Of a stretch of DNA of 64,000 nt, positions 54,153-63,319 are shown one piece after another. Each line of letters starts with the position of its first letter. Position 1 is the first letter of the stretch. A program made the position numbers and the translations under genes. Source of the stretch: Oceanobacillus arenosus. Its GTDB lineage: Bacteria > Bacillota > Bacilli > Bacillales > Amphibacillaceae. Below the pieces are notes generated by a model that worked only from the letters and a program-made list of their open reading frames with translations, made no database searches and had not been told where the DNA came from. The DNA is taken from positions 275,376 through 339,375 of the forward strand of contig NZ_PIOC01000010.1 in assembly GCF_003369575.1 (NCBI RefSeq), given 5' to 3'.

Positions 54153-54449
54153 ATGGAATTCGCTTTCATTTGGCTAGCTGCAGGAATTGCTATTGCAGGA
54201 TATTTTATTGGAGAGGGATTGAAGAATTTTAAGAATTCAGATGCGAAAACTTTCATTGATTCGTTAGATGATGATGACGAGCATGAACTAATTAAAGAAA
54301 ATGACGTACATTATTTTATGGGAATATCGAAAGAGGATGCAAAATCTCTAATCGAGGAACATTCAGACATCCCTCACATAATGATTAACGGTAAGGTTAA
54401 CTATCCAAAATCCAAATTGCGTAAATGGTTATTGAAGTTAGGAGATTAA
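54153..54449 (+). CDS. membrane-anchored small DNA-binding-like protein
   Basis: 98 aa. One N-terminal TM helix (EFAFIWLAAGIAIAGYFIG), an acidic linker, then YFMGISKEDAKSLIEEHSDIPHIMINGKVNYPKSKLRKWL, an excisionase/MerR-like winged helix. Binding to DNA is inferred. GGAGG precedes ATG 54153. Confidence 0.65.
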   Translation: MEFAFIWLAAGIAIAGYFIGEGLKNFKNSDAKTFIDSLDDDDEHELIKENDVHYFMGISKEDAKSLIEEHSDIPHIMINGKVNYPKSKLRKWLLKLGD

Positions 54450-54545
54450 ATTTCCTGAAGTCACTGCATTTGTACATAGAAGTTATTATTAGGTGACAAA
54501 GATCCATTAAAGGATAAACGTAAATATTTTATGATTGATAATTTA

Positions 54546-54587
54546 AAAACAGGGGTACGGAATCAATAAGATCCGTATCCCTGTTTT
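54546..54587. terminator. bidirectional terminator
   Basis: AAAACAGGG-TACGGA pairs with TCCGTA-CCCTGTTTT (one G/A mismatch, one bulge) between two convergent genes. Confidence 0.82.
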
Positions 54588-54588
54588 C

Positions 54589-55359
54589 TTATCGTGATGT
54601 ATAACCTGCATCAGCATGAATTGTTGTTCCTGTGACATAGGAAGATGCATCAGATGCTAACCATAGACTTGCTTGTGCGATTTCCTTTGGAGCGCCAAAG
54701 CGGTTTAATAAGCTTAACTGTGGAGCATATTCTTCTTCATTTAAACCAAATTGTTCTAATGCACCGCGGAGCATTGGCGTGTCAATTGCACCAGGAGCTA
54801 CCGAGTTTACACGAATATTTTTTGGACCATATTCCATTGCTGCAACTTTTGTCATACCGACCACGCCATGTTTTGCTGCAACATATGCAATATTATTGGG
54901 CTGCGGACGGAATCCGCTTACAGACGAAATATTAATAATGGAACCACCATTTCCTTGCTTTTCTAATTGTTTGATCTCGTATTTCAAGCAAAGAGCAGTA
55001 CCGGTTAAGTCTACAGACATTAAGCGGTTCCAGTAATCCTCATCAAATTCTGCAACCGGCTTATCATCTGGAGTTAATGCAGCATTATTTACTGCAACAT
55101 CCAATCTGCCGAATGTATCAACAGCGAATTTAACCATTGCTTGCACGTCTTCCGATTTTGAGATATCTACTTTGACAAAAGCAGCTTGTCCACCTGCAGC
55201 TTTTATTGATTCTGCTACTTCATTTCCTTTTTCTTCATTAAAATCTGCAATGACAACCTTTGCTTTAGCTTCTGCAAATAGTCTAGCAGTCGCTTCACCC
55301 ATACCCATTGCTGCACCTGTTACGATTGCAACCTTGTCTTCTAATACTGGAAATGTCAT
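54589..55359 (-). CDS. short-chain dehydrogenase/reductase
   Basis: 256 aa. Cofactor motif VTGAAMGMGEA, NNAALTPDD, catalytic Ser in IISNISSVSG-like segment INISSVSG, YVAAK (Tyr/Lys), and the C-terminal GTTIHADAGYTSR. ADF at the end of beta2 suggests NAD(H) over NADP(H). Glucose-dehydrogenase/FabG-like; substrate unknown. AGGAGG precedes ATG 55359. Divergent from a TetR regulator with an operator between them. Confidence 0.9.
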   Translation of the reverse strand: MTFPVLEDKVAIVTGAAMGMGEATARLFAEAKAKVVIADFNEEKGNEVAESIKAAGGQAAFVKVDISKSEDVQAMVKFAVDTFGRLDVAVNNAALTPDDKPVAEFDEDYWNRLMSVDLTGTALCLKYEIKQLEKQGNGGSIINISSVSGFRPQPNNIAYVAAKHGVVGMTKVAAMEYGPKNIRVNSVAPGAIDTPMLRGALEQFGLNEEEYAPQLSLLNRFGAPKEIAQASLWLASDASSYVTGTTIHADAGYTSR

Positions 55360-55466
55360 TATTTTACCTCCTGTGTAATTAAAGATACAATATAAGATAG
55401 GCTTACATATTCATTATATTAATAATAGCAGCACTTCTTCAATCATCAAAGATATCAAAATGTTTA

Positions 55467-55499
55467 TTACTAAACAAAAGACCTTGTTTTGTTCAGTAA
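55467..55499. promoter_or_regulatory. probable TetR-family operator
   Basis: TTACTAAACAAAA pairs with TTTTGTTCAGTAA across 7 bp: 13-bp arms with a single mismatch. It lies between the SDR gene and the TetR-type regulator gene, 37 nt before the latter. Confidence 0.7.
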
Positions 55500-55535
55500 A
55501 ATTGTGGAAGCATGTATGATGGGGTGAACGTACAG

Positions 55536-56129
55536 ATGGAAGCATTTTATGATAAAAGAATTCAACGCTCTAAGACAGCTATAAAACAAACGTTTTTAAC
55601 ATTGCTTTATCAAAAATCGTTTGATCATATTACAATATCAGAAATTGCTGAACAGGCAAATTATAATCGTGGCACATTTTATGCTAATTTTGAAACCAAG
55701 GAAAATTTACTAGACGAGATTATCCAAGACGTTTTGAATGACATGATTATCCAAATTCGAAATCCTTACAAAGCAATGGAAAAGGTGAATATGGAGGAGC
55801 TCCAGACAGAAAATATTACACTATTTACCTATTTTATAGAAAATGCAGCACTTTTTAAATTAATGTTAAGTGATCATATCCGAGTAGATTTTCGCTATAA
55901 GATGGCTAAAGCAATTGAGGAATTATTTATAACAGAATATGAATATGAGCTAGAGGAAGGCAGTACACTTGATCCAAAATGGTTATATATTTATCGTTCC
56001 CATGGGATTGCGGGATTAATCATCCGGTGGATTGAGGAGGGGTTCTCTGCATCGCCAGAATATATGGCAAAGCAGATTGTAGAATTGATGACGACATCGA
56101 CGAAGGTTTTTACTGTTAAGGGGAAGTAG
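55536..56129 (+). CDS. TetR/AcrR family regulator
   Basis: 197 aa. N-terminal HTH (RSKTAIKQTFLTLLYQKSFDHITISEIAEQANYNRGTFYANFETKENLL) is typical; the ligand domain is of the TetR_C_8/short-chain-regulator type. ATG 55536 follows GGGGTG at 9 nt. Likely represses its own gene and the divergent SDR gene through the palindrome between them. Confidence 0.9.
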   Translation: MEAFYDKRIQRSKTAIKQTFLTLLYQKSFDHITISEIAEQANYNRGTFYANFETKENLLDEIIQDVLNDMIIQIRNPYKAMEKVNMEELQTENITLFTYFIENAALFKLMLSDHIRVDFRYKMAKAIEELFITEYEYELEEGSTLDPKWLYIYRSHGIAGLIIRWIEEGFSASPEYMAKQIVELMTTSTKVFTVKGK

Positions 56130-56360
56130 GAAGCGTAATGAAGAATATTATAGAAAAATGAAGTTTCAGTTTATCTTAAATCAATTATTATCGGATTTAA
56201 TTAGATAGCTGGATACTCGACAAAATTTGACAAAACTCTAGTAGTGACAGGCACCCCATCATTGCATTTTTCTGAATAAATATTATTATAGTATATGAGT
56301 GACTATGTTGAAAGCGGTGAATTTGATATTTTGAAGGGGTCAGTAAAGGAGATATAACAA

Positions 56361-57761
56361 TTGGAAATGCTTGCCTGTGATTTAAATCGGAATAGTGATG
56401 TGCCTTTATATGAACAATTGTATCGATATATTAAACAAGAGATAGCGGAGGGGCGTTTAGCATATAATGCAAAGCTACCATCGAAGCGGAGGCTATCCGA
56501 GTATTTAAAAATTAGCCAGAATACGGTGGAAACTGCCTATGAACAACTGATTGCAGAAGGATATATTGAAGGGGTCGCACGGAAGGGTTATTTCGTGCTT
56601 GCATATGAAGATTTAGAATACGTGCAAACGACCGATACTATCTCGAAACAGCAGCATGAAAATGATGAGGCGTTTACATATAATTTTCATCCAAGCAGAA
56701 TTGACACAGAAAGTTTTCCATTTGCGAAATGGCGTAAGTATGCAAAAAATGCGATTGATCTGGAAAATCATCGTTTATTATTGCTAGGTGATATGCAAGG
56801 GGAATACGAGTTACGGCAAGAAATTGCACATTATTTATATCATGCAAGAGGAGTGCGCTGCACGCCAGATGAAATCATCATTGGTGCTGGAATTGAAATT
56901 CTCCTGCAGCAGCTCGTGCTATTATTCGGTAATGAAACAATTTACGGTGTAGAAGATCCAGGGTATCATGTGATTTCGCAGATACTCAAAAGCCATCCGA
57001 ATAAGGTGTTTCCACTTGAAGTGGACGAAGAGGGAGTGAAGGTGGAGCAGATAGAGAAGTCGGCAATAGATATCGTCTATGCTACACCATCTCACCATTT
57101 TCCATATGGTTCAGTGCTTTCTGTCAATCGTCGTGTCAAACTATTAAACTGGGCATTAGGTGCAGATAACCGGTATATTATAGAGGATGATTATGATAGT
57201 GAATTCCGTTATAGTGGAAAAACAATTCCGTCTCTGCAAAGTATGGATAAGGCAGAGAAAGTGATTTACTTAGGGAGTTTTTCGAAATCGCTCATCCCGT
57301 CACTACGTATCAGCTATATGGTGTTGCCGAACCGCTTACTTCAAAATTATAAAGAGAAGCTATCCTTTAATAATTGTTCAGTCTCTAGAATTGATCAGCA
57401 CATCTTAAGCACCTTTATGAAAGAAGGAGATTTTGAACGACATTTGAACCGAATGCGAAAAATTTACCGGCGAAAATTAGAGCGAACCATTGAATTACTA
57501 AAGTCTTATCAGGAGAAGGTTGCAGTAATTGGGGGGCATTCTGGTTTACATATCGTTTTAATTGTTCGAAACGGCATGACCGAGCAGGAACTAGTAGTAA
57601 ATGCTGCAAGTGCTAATATTAAAATATATCCACTATCCTCCTACTCAATCGAGAAAAAGGCTGAAACTCCGCCGAAAATAATTTTAGGCTTTGCTGGAAT
57701 ACCTGAGAGAGAGTTAGAAATTGCAATTGAGCTATTATTAAGATGTTGGAATATCATTTGA
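56361..57761 (+). CDS. MocR/GabR-type regulator (GntR HTH + aminotransferase domain)
   Basis: 466 aa. GntR winged helix at ~10-75 (PLYEQLYRYIKQEIAEGRL, LPSKRRLSEYLKISQNTVETAY), then a fold-type I aminotransferase domain with the PLP lysine in GSFSKSLIPSLRIS. MocR proteins sense PLP with an amino acid or vitamer. The target is not obvious; the polyamine operon begins 115 nt downstream on the same strand. Start TTG 56361, 9 nt after AAAGGAG. Confidence 0.9.
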   Translation: MEMLACDLNRNSDVPLYEQLYRYIKQEIAEGRLAYNAKLPSKRRLSEYLKISQNTVETAYEQLIAEGYIEGVARKGYFVLAYEDLEYVQTTDTISKQQHENDEAFTYNFHPSRIDTESFPFAKWRKYAKNAIDLENHRLLLLGDMQGEYELRQEIAHYLYHARGVRCTPDEIIIGAGIEILLQQLVLLFGNETIYGVEDPGYHVISQILKSHPNKVFPLEVDEEGVKVEQIEKSAIDIVYATPSHHFPYGSVLSVNRRVKLLNWALGADNRYIIEDDYDSEFRYSGKTIPSLQSMDKAEKVIYLGSFSKSLIPSLRISYMVLPNRLLQNYKEKLSFNNCSVSRIDQHILSTFMKEGDFERHLNRMRKIYRRKLERTIELLKSYQEKVAVIGGHSGLHIVLIVRNGMTEQELVVNAASANIKIYPLSSYSIEKKAETPPKIILGFAGIPERELEIAIELLLRCWNII

Positions 57762-57863
57762 TAGATTAAAAGAAACATTGTAAGTACATGTTAAAACTTG
57801 GAGAAGTTTGCAGTAAAAAAACAATTGACGTAGCATACAAAATAAATTATTATTGATTTCGGT

Positions 57864-57869
57864 ATAATA
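57864..57869 (+). promoter_or_regulatory. -10 element of the polyamine operon
   Basis: Perfect TATAAT. The expected start site (~57876) is exactly the first base of the riboswitch P1 helix. The -35 is weak. Confidence 0.5.
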
Positions 57870-57875
57870 AATATC

Positions 57876-58052
57876 TCTTATTAATAACCGTTGAGACGAG
57901 GGGTCGAAGATACGGTGGCAAACCAATCAAGCGTAATTTTACTTGATACTGGGTGCCGAACCTGAGCGCAAAATTCATTTGATTTTGTGAGCAATAAGAG
58001 GATAAGCAGCTGATATTAATCGAAGCTTTCCTTGGGTGGAGAGCTTTTTTTT
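57876..58052 (+). promoter_or_regulatory. SAM-clan riboswitch-like leader with intrinsic terminator
   Basis: P1: CTCTTATT (57876-57883) with AATAAGAG (57994-58001). P2: ACCGT (57888-57892) with ACGGT (57913-57917) around a GAC/GTC helix. Then GGCAAACC, P3 ATCAAG (57927-57932) with CTTGAT (57943-57948), GGGTGCCGAACCTGAG, and P4 GCGCAAAA with TTTTGTG. The order P1-P2-GGCAACC-P3-GGUGC-P4-P1 is that of SAM-I/SAM-IV aptamers, with one extra A. A hairpin AAGCTTTCC/GGAGAGCTT with eight Ts (58023-58052) follows. It precedes metK, which fits SAM control by termination. It is not a textbook S-box: the kink-turn is not clear. Confidence 0.65.
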
Positions 58053-58085
58053 ATGCCTAATATTTTTCGTTAGGAGTGTTTAATA

Positions 58086-59273
58086 ATGGCTGAGAAAATT
58101 TTATTTACATCTGAATCTGTTTCAGAAGGACATCCAGATAAAATAGCGGATCAAATTTCTGACGCGGTTCTGGATGCAGCATTGGCACAAGATCCTTTCT
58201 CAAGGGTAGCGTGCGAAGTATTTACAACAACAAATACAGTGATTGTTGGTGGTGAAATTAGCACTACAGCTGTATTAGATATTGAAAAGATTGCACGGGA
58301 AACGCTGATTGAAATCGGTTACGTTGACGATGCTTATGGAATTGATGGGCATACATGTGATGTAAATGTATTGGTGCACACACAATCACCTGATATTGCA
58401 AAAGGTGTTGATGCATCAAGCGACACACAGGATATTGGGGCAGGGGACCAAGGGATAATGTTCGGCTATGCTACGAACGAGACTCGCAATTTAATGCCTC
58501 TTCCAATTGAAATGGCGCATACGCTTGTTAAAAAGGCCACACGCTTACGCAAGTCTGGGGCGTTTAGATGGGCTAGACCAGATATGAAATCACAAGTTAC
58601 AATTGATTATACAGATAGATTAAATCCAAAGATTGATACGATATTAATGTCTATTCAACATGATGGCGACTATATACAAGAAGAATTTGAAACGTATGTT
58701 AGAGAGGCGATTATGAAGGATACGGCTAGAGCATTTGAATTGGACGAAGATTTTCGAATGTTGATTAATCCAACCGGGCGTTTTGTTATTGGTGGTCCAC
58801 ATGGAGATACTGGATTGACGGGACGTAAGATTATCGTCGACACATATGGTGGCGCTGCACGACATGGCGGAGGTGCATTTTCTGGTAAAGATTACACAAA
58901 AGTGGACCGTTCCGCAGCTTATGCAGCACGCTATGTTGCGAAAAACATTGTTGCAGCTGGAATTGCGGATAAATGTGAAATCCAATTGTCATATGCCATT
59001 GGGGTCAGTGAACCAATAAGTATCGCAGTAGAAACATTTGGAACTTCACCGTACGCAACGGAAGAACTTCTACAGGCAATTCGGCAGACATTCGATCTAA
59101 AACCAGCTGGTATTGTTGACATGTTGAACTTAAGCAGACCGCAATATAAACAGGTAGCAGCATATGGTCATTTCGGCCGGGATGATGTGAATGTAAATTG
59201 GGAAAAAATCGATAAAGTTCCCGAATTACTAGCGGTATTAGGAAAAAAGGAACTTGCAGGGGTTGAACAATAA
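58086..59273 (+). CDS. metK: S-adenosylmethionine synthetase
   Basis: 395 aa; makes SAM from methionine and ATP. Seen: [47 protein letters not shown]-type region ([18 protein letters not shown]) and [19 protein letters not shown], all conserved. AGGAGTG lies 9 nt before ATG 58086. It is the first gene of the polyamine operon and could feed SAM directly to SpeD. A second, housekeeping metK may exist elsewhere (not testable here). Confidence 0.95.
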   Translation: MAEKILFTSESVSEGHPDKIADQISDAVLDAALAQDPFSRVACEVFTTTNTVIVGGEISTTAVLDIEKIARETLIEIGYVDDAYGIDGHTCDVNVLVHTQSPDIAKGVDASSDTQDIGAGDQGIMFGYATNETRNLMPLPIEMAHTLVKKATRLRKSGAFRWARPDMKSQVTIDYTDRLNPKIDTILMSIQHDGDYIQEEFETYVREAIMKDTARAFELDEDFRMLINPTGRFVIGGPHGDTGLTGRKIIVDTYGGAARHGGGAFSGKDYTKVDRSAAYAARYVAKNIVAAGIADKCEIQLSYAIGVSEPISIAVETFGTSPYATEELLQAIRQTFDLKPAGIVDMLNLSRPQYKQVAAYGHFGRDDVNVNWEKIDKVPELLAVLGKKELAGVEQ

Positions 59274-60775
59274 TGCAGGGGGTCCAAAAGAGTTACGTGC
59301 AAGAATTGGCGAAGCACACTTTAACTCAGGAATCTACACCCTTATTTGACGCGTTAGTAAACTATGCAAAGCAAGATGTGACACCATTTGATGTACCTGG
59401 CCACAAAATGGGCGCAAAATTAACTCCTTTAAAAAAGGTATTAGGCGAAATGGTATTGCGAATGGACGTTAACTCGATGAAAGAGCTAGATTTGCTGAGT
59501 CATCCCCAATCAGTGATAAAAGATGCACAACGGTTAGCCGCAGAGGCCTTTGGCGCAGATCTGGCTTACTTTTTAATTAATGGTACAACGGTTGGGATTC
59601 AAGCTATGATAATGGCCACTTGTGCACCAGGCGATAAACTAATAGTGCCGAGAAATTGTCATAAGTCAGTAATGAACGCTCTAATTTTAAGTGGTGCTAA
59701 TCCCGTATTTGTTCAACCTGAGATTGATTTTATATTTGGAATTTCGCATGGTGTATCGCTTGAGGAAATCAAAAGAAGTTTGATTGAACATCCAGAGGCT
59801 AGGGCATTATTAGTAACTTACCCGACGTACTTTGGCTCAATGAACAATCTAAAGGAAATTTGCCGTTTAGCACATCAATATGATATGGCTGTCATTGTCG
59901 ACAGTGCACATGGGGCACATTTGCGTTATTTAGAACAGGAAATAATTGATCCGATTGCAGCTGGCGCAGATGCCGCGACGTTGAGCATCCATAAAACCGG
60001 AGGCTCTTTAACACAGAGTTCATTATTGTTATTGAATGAGGGTCGTATTTCCCCTTCGAAAATTCAGAAAATGCTAAACATGCTGCAAACAACGAGTGCA
60101 AACTATTTATTAATGGGTTCATTGGATGTAGCAAGAAGCGAATTAGCATTACATGGACACAGACTTTACCATAATCTCAAGCCATTGGTAACGGAAGCAA
60201 TTAGATTAATTGAAAATAATTCTAACTATGAGGTATTAAAAGCGGAATATGTAGCTAATAATTTCCAACAGGCATATGATTGGACAAAGCTAGTTATTCG
60301 TGTGAACGGCATTGGCTTAACGGGATTTGAAGTATATACACTTTTAAAAGAAGAATATGGCATTCAGATGGAGCTAGCGGAAGGTTATGTAGTTATGGCT
60401 GTACTTTCCACAGCTGACTCGGAAGCATCAATTAATAAACTAGTATGTGCGTTAAAGGAAATTGAATTACTGTATGGCAAAGAAGAGGAGCATTTTGATG
60501 GTGACGTTATGTCATACAAAATGAATCGTTTGATTTGCACTCCGCGGGAAGCATTTTATGCGGATACTGAAGTTGTTGCAATTGATCAGGCAGCTGGAAG
60601 AGTTAGTGCAGATTCCTTGATGATATATCCACCAGGGATCCCGCTGGTTATTCCAGGCGAAGAAATTTCGGCCGCAACGATCCAACAATATCATTATTAC
60701 TGTGAGACAATGGGGAACGTTCTAACAGAAGAAAAAGAAGTAAATCAAATAAAAGTATTGAAGGAGATGAAGTAA
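59273..60775 (+). CDS. speA: PLP-dependent Orn/Lys/Arg decarboxylase (probable arginine decarboxylase)
   Basis: 500 aa, Bacillus SpeA/YaaO-type fold. DVPGHKMGAKL, INGTTVGIQAMIMATCAPGDK, PRNCHKSVMNALILSGA, VDSAHGAHLRY and the PLP-lysine segment SIHKTGGSLTQSS (Lys241). With an agmatinase gene in the operon, arginine to agmatine is the likely reaction, but lysine or ornithine cannot be ruled out from sequence. The start ATG shares one base with the metK stop (TAATG). VDSAHG replaces the more usual VDEAHG. Confidence 0.88.
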   Translation: MQGVQKSYVQELAKHTLTQESTPLFDALVNYAKQDVTPFDVPGHKMGAKLTPLKKVLGEMVLRMDVNSMKELDLLSHPQSVIKDAQRLAAEAFGADLAYFLINGTTVGIQAMIMATCAPGDKLIVPRNCHKSVMNALILSGANPVFVQPEIDFIFGISHGVSLEEIKRSLIEHPEARALLVTYPTYFGSMNNLKEICRLAHQYDMAVIVDSAHGAHLRYLEQEIIDPIAAGADAATLSIHKTGGSLTQSSLLLLNEGRISPSKIQKMLNMLQTTSANYLLMGSLDVARSELALHGHRLYHNLKPLVTEAIRLIENNSNYEVLKAEYVANNFQQAYDWTKLVIRVNGIGLTGFEVYTLLKEEYGIQMELAEGYVVMAVLSTADSEASINKLVCALKEIELLYGKEEEHFDGDVMSYKMNRLICTPREAFYADTEVVAIDQAAGRVSADSLMIYPPGIPLVIPGEEISAATIQQYHYYCETMGNVLTEEKEVNQIKVLKEMK

Positions 60776-61212
60776 TGGGTTTAGAGATAACGGCGCTAGG
60801 TAGGCATGTATTAATAGAATATTACGGTTGTTCAAAGGAAATTATTGAAAATAATGAGTTAATCGAGCAGTATATGAGGGAAGCAGCCGATTACTCCGGT
60901 GCGACGATTGTTGAATCAGTATTTCATCACTTCAATCCTTATGGTGTTTCAGGTGCTGTTATTATTGCAGAATCCCATTTGACAATTCATACATGGCCTG
61001 AATATGATTTTGCTTCAGTGGATGTGTATACATGTGGGGATTCCGTTAATCCGTGGAAAGCTGCTAATTACTTATCTGAAAAATTACAAGCTAAGAAAAC
61101 CGAATCATTTGAAATCCCACGTGGAATGGCAGATAGGATTAAGGCATATGCAGAACGAGAAATTGATCAAATTCAAGTAAAAATAGAAGCAGAAATAGAG
61201 GGTGTAAAATGA
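60775..61212 (+). CDS. speD: S-adenosylmethionine decarboxylase proenzyme
   Basis: 145 aa, prokaryotic class 1B. The self-cleavage site AESHLTIHTWPE is intact: Ser67 becomes the pyruvoyl group after cleavage from Glu66. YTCGD (Cys proton donor) and FNPYGVSGAVII are also present. Makes decarboxylated SAM, the aminopropyl donor. Stop-start overlap TAATG with the decarboxylase gene before it. The C-terminal ~30 residues are a longer acidic/basic tail than usual. Confidence 0.93.
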   Translation: MGLEITALGRHVLIEYYGCSKEIIENNELIEQYMREAADYSGATIVESVFHHFNPYGVSGAVIIAESHLTIHTWPEYDFASVDVYTCGDSVNPWKAANYLSEKLQAKKTESFEIPRGMADRIKAYAEREIDQIQVKIEAEIEGVK

Positions 61213-62066
61213 TGAATTGGTATACGGAACAATGGAGTACGGAATGCAAGTTTTCAATTAAGTACGATGAAAAATTATATAGTGAAAAAACACCTTTTCA
61301 GCAAATCGATTTTTATAAAGGAAAGGAATTCGGAACCTTCTTCACTTTGGATGGTCTCATGATGGTAAACGAGAAGGATGAGTTTATTTACCATGACATG
61401 ATTGTCCATCCTGCCTTCGCGACGAATCCGAATATAAAGAAAGTCTTAATCATTGGTGGTGGAGATGGTGGAACTGCTCGTGAAGTACTAAGGTATTCAT
61501 CTGTTGAAGAAGTGATAATGGCTGAAATAGACGAGCGTGTTTTTAGGCTTTGCCAGCAATATTTACCAATCACAGCAGAGACGGTTGAACAAGATTCGCG
61601 AATGACATTGCTGTTTGATGACGGCCTTAACTTTGTGAAGAATGCATCAGATGCCTCTTTTGATTTAATTTTAGTAGATTCTACAGATCCAATTTCGGTT
61701 GGAGAGGGGCTATTCACTACAGCATTTTATGAGGAATGCTATCGTGTTCTCAATAAGGATGGAATATTAATCAATCAGCATGAGTCTCCATACTTTGCAG
61801 AATATGCACAAAACATGAAAAAAGCACATAAGAAGATTAAAGATATTTTTCCGATTACGCATGTATACCAGTATCATATGCCAACATATCCTTCAGGACA
61901 TTGGCTATTCGGTTTCGCATCTAAATCATATGATCCAATCAAGGACATTGATATAAACAAATGGGAATCTTTCGGATTAAAAACAAAATACTATAATACA
62001 AGTTTACACATTGGAGCCTTCAGCCTGCCTACCTATGTTAAAGAGGGGTTGGACGCAGATGAATAA
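61209..62066 (+). CDS. speE: spermidine synthase (putrescine aminopropyltransferase)
   Basis: 285 aa. TPFQQIDFYKGKEFGTFFTLDG, the SAM-binding GGGDGGTAREVLRY, EIDERVFRLC, DDGLNFV and the catalytic DSTDPISVGEGLFT motif are all conserved. Transfers the aminopropyl group from decarboxylated SAM to putrescine. Starts inside the speD stop (ATGA, 4-nt overlap). Confidence 0.95.
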   Translation: MMNWYTEQWSTECKFSIKYDEKLYSEKTPFQQIDFYKGKEFGTFFTLDGLMMVNEKDEFIYHDMIVHPAFATNPNIKKVLIIGGGDGGTAREVLRYSSVEEVIMAEIDERVFRLCQQYLPITAETVEQDSRMTLLFDDGLNFVKNASDASFDLILVDSTDPISVGEGLFTTAFYEECYRVLNKDGILINQHESPYFAEYAQNMKKAHKKIKDIFPITHVYQYHMPTYPSGHWLFGFASKSYDPIKDIDINKWESFGLKTKYYNTSLHIGAFSLPTYVKEGLDADE

Positions 62067-62916
62067 AGCATTAAATATTCATACATTCATCGGCTGCGAG
62101 GCGCGATTCGATGAAGCAAATTTAGTTTTGTTCGGTGCACCATTCGATGGTACTACCAGCTTTCGACCTGGAACCCGTTTTGCAATGCAGGCTATTCGCC
62201 AAGATTCTTATGGACTTGAAAGCTATTCACCTTATCTTGATATGGATTTGGAGGAGGTTGCCATTTTTGATGGTGGTGATCTTGAACTACCTTTGGGTAA
62301 TACGGTTCGAGCAATCGAGCAAATCCATGAATATTGTGAGGAAGTATTGGCAAATGACAAAAAGTTTCTAATGGTGGGAGGGGAACATTTAGTGAGCCTG
62401 CCAAGTATTAAGGCAGCATACGAAAAGTACCCCAACTTACATGTTATTCATATCGATGCGCATACAGATTTGCGGGAAGATTATCTAGGTGAATCATTGT
62501 CACACGCATCGGTTATTAGGCGCTGCCATGACTTTCTTGGTGATGGACGAATTTATCAATTTGGAATTCGATCAGGATTAAAAGAAGAGTTTGAATGGGC
62601 GAAAGAGCATACGTATATGGAGCGTTTTTCAATCGACACATTAAAGGAGAAGGTATCTGATCTGAAAGATGTTCCAGTCTATATTACGATTGACCTGGAT
62701 GTACTTGACCCAGGTATTTTTCCTGGAACTGGCACACCTGAACCAGGTGGAATAACGTACCGTGAATTGTTACACGCAATCGAGGAATTTCAGGGACTTG
62801 ATCATATTGTCTCAGCAGATATTGTTGAATTATCGCCATCATATGATGTATCGGGTGCTTCGACTGCGATTGCCTGCAAGACTGTTAGAGAAATGCTTTT
62901 AACATTATTAAAATAA
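62059..62916 (+). CDS. speB: agmatinase
   Basis: 285 aa ureohydrolase. Manganese ligands are seen in GGEHLVSLP, HIDAHTDLRED and ITIDLDVLDP; TSFRPGTRFAMQAIR and GTGTPEPGGITYRE are family segments. Splits agmatine to putrescine and urea. ATG 62059 lies 8 nt inside the speE end, with GAGGGG upstream. Last gene; closes the arginine-to-putrescine branch. Confidence 0.94.
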   Translation: MNKALNIHTFIGCEARFDEANLVLFGAPFDGTTSFRPGTRFAMQAIRQDSYGLESYSPYLDMDLEEVAIFDGGDLELPLGNTVRAIEQIHEYCEEVLANDKKFLMVGGEHLVSLPSIKAAYEKYPNLHVIHIDAHTDLREDYLGESLSHASVIRRCHDFLGDGRIYQFGIRSGLKEEFEWAKEHTYMERFSIDTLKEKVSDLKDVPVYITIDLDVLDPGIFPGTGTPEPGGITYRELLHAIEEFQGLDHIVSADIVELSPSYDVSGASTAIACKTVREMLLTLLK

Positions 62917-62929
62917 ATAGATATGAAAT

Positions 62930-62978
62930 AAAGCCTGAACAATTAGTGTAATTTATTCCACTGATTGCTCAGGCTTTT
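62930..62978 (+). terminator. terminator of the polyamine operon
   Basis: AAAGCCTGA-CAAT-AGTG pairs with CACT-ATTG-TCAGGCTTT (two mismatches), followed by TTTT. It ends the metK-speADE-speB transcript. Confidence 0.82.
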
Positions 62979-63156
62979 AACTAAAAAAAATTTCTCGCCA
63001 CATCAATACGGCTATGTGAGGCTATCATCTATAAACCTGATTGGCTAGGTTAGTTTTCTAAGTAAATGTTAGAAATTAATGATAGATGTAGGATGATATT
63101 AATATAATCGTAAATTTTTAAATATACCAAATTTTAATATAAAATTCTATGACTAA

Positions 63157-63184
63157 TGTAAATTTCCTGTAAATATAATGTGAA
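63157..63184 (-). promoter_or_regulatory. PhoP-box-like direct repeat
   Basis: TGTAAA (63157-63162), TGTAAA (63168-63173) and TGTGAA (63179-63184) are spaced exactly 11 bp apart. On the minus strand they read TTTACA/TTCACA with 5-bp spacers, like the PhoP half-sites TT(A/T)ACA of Bacillus. Weaker copies flank them. Located upstream of a phosphate uptake operon, before a TATAAT at 63237-63242. Confidence 0.5.
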
Positions 63185-63319
63185 ATTTTTATTAATATTT
63201 TTGTAGATTCCTATTCTTTTCTATTCTACTATTCGATATAATAACTAAGGTATTGATATACATAGATTGCACTATGCGGTTAATGATAGTAATAAGAGTA
63301 TAGTTATAGGAGGATACAC

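Noticed and set aside
58023-58052. GGGTGGA in the riboswitch terminator as a possible T-box sequence
   Set aside because: The full T-box core (AGGGTGGNACCGCG) is absent and no stem I or specifier loop is visible; the upstream folding fits a SAM-type aptamer better.
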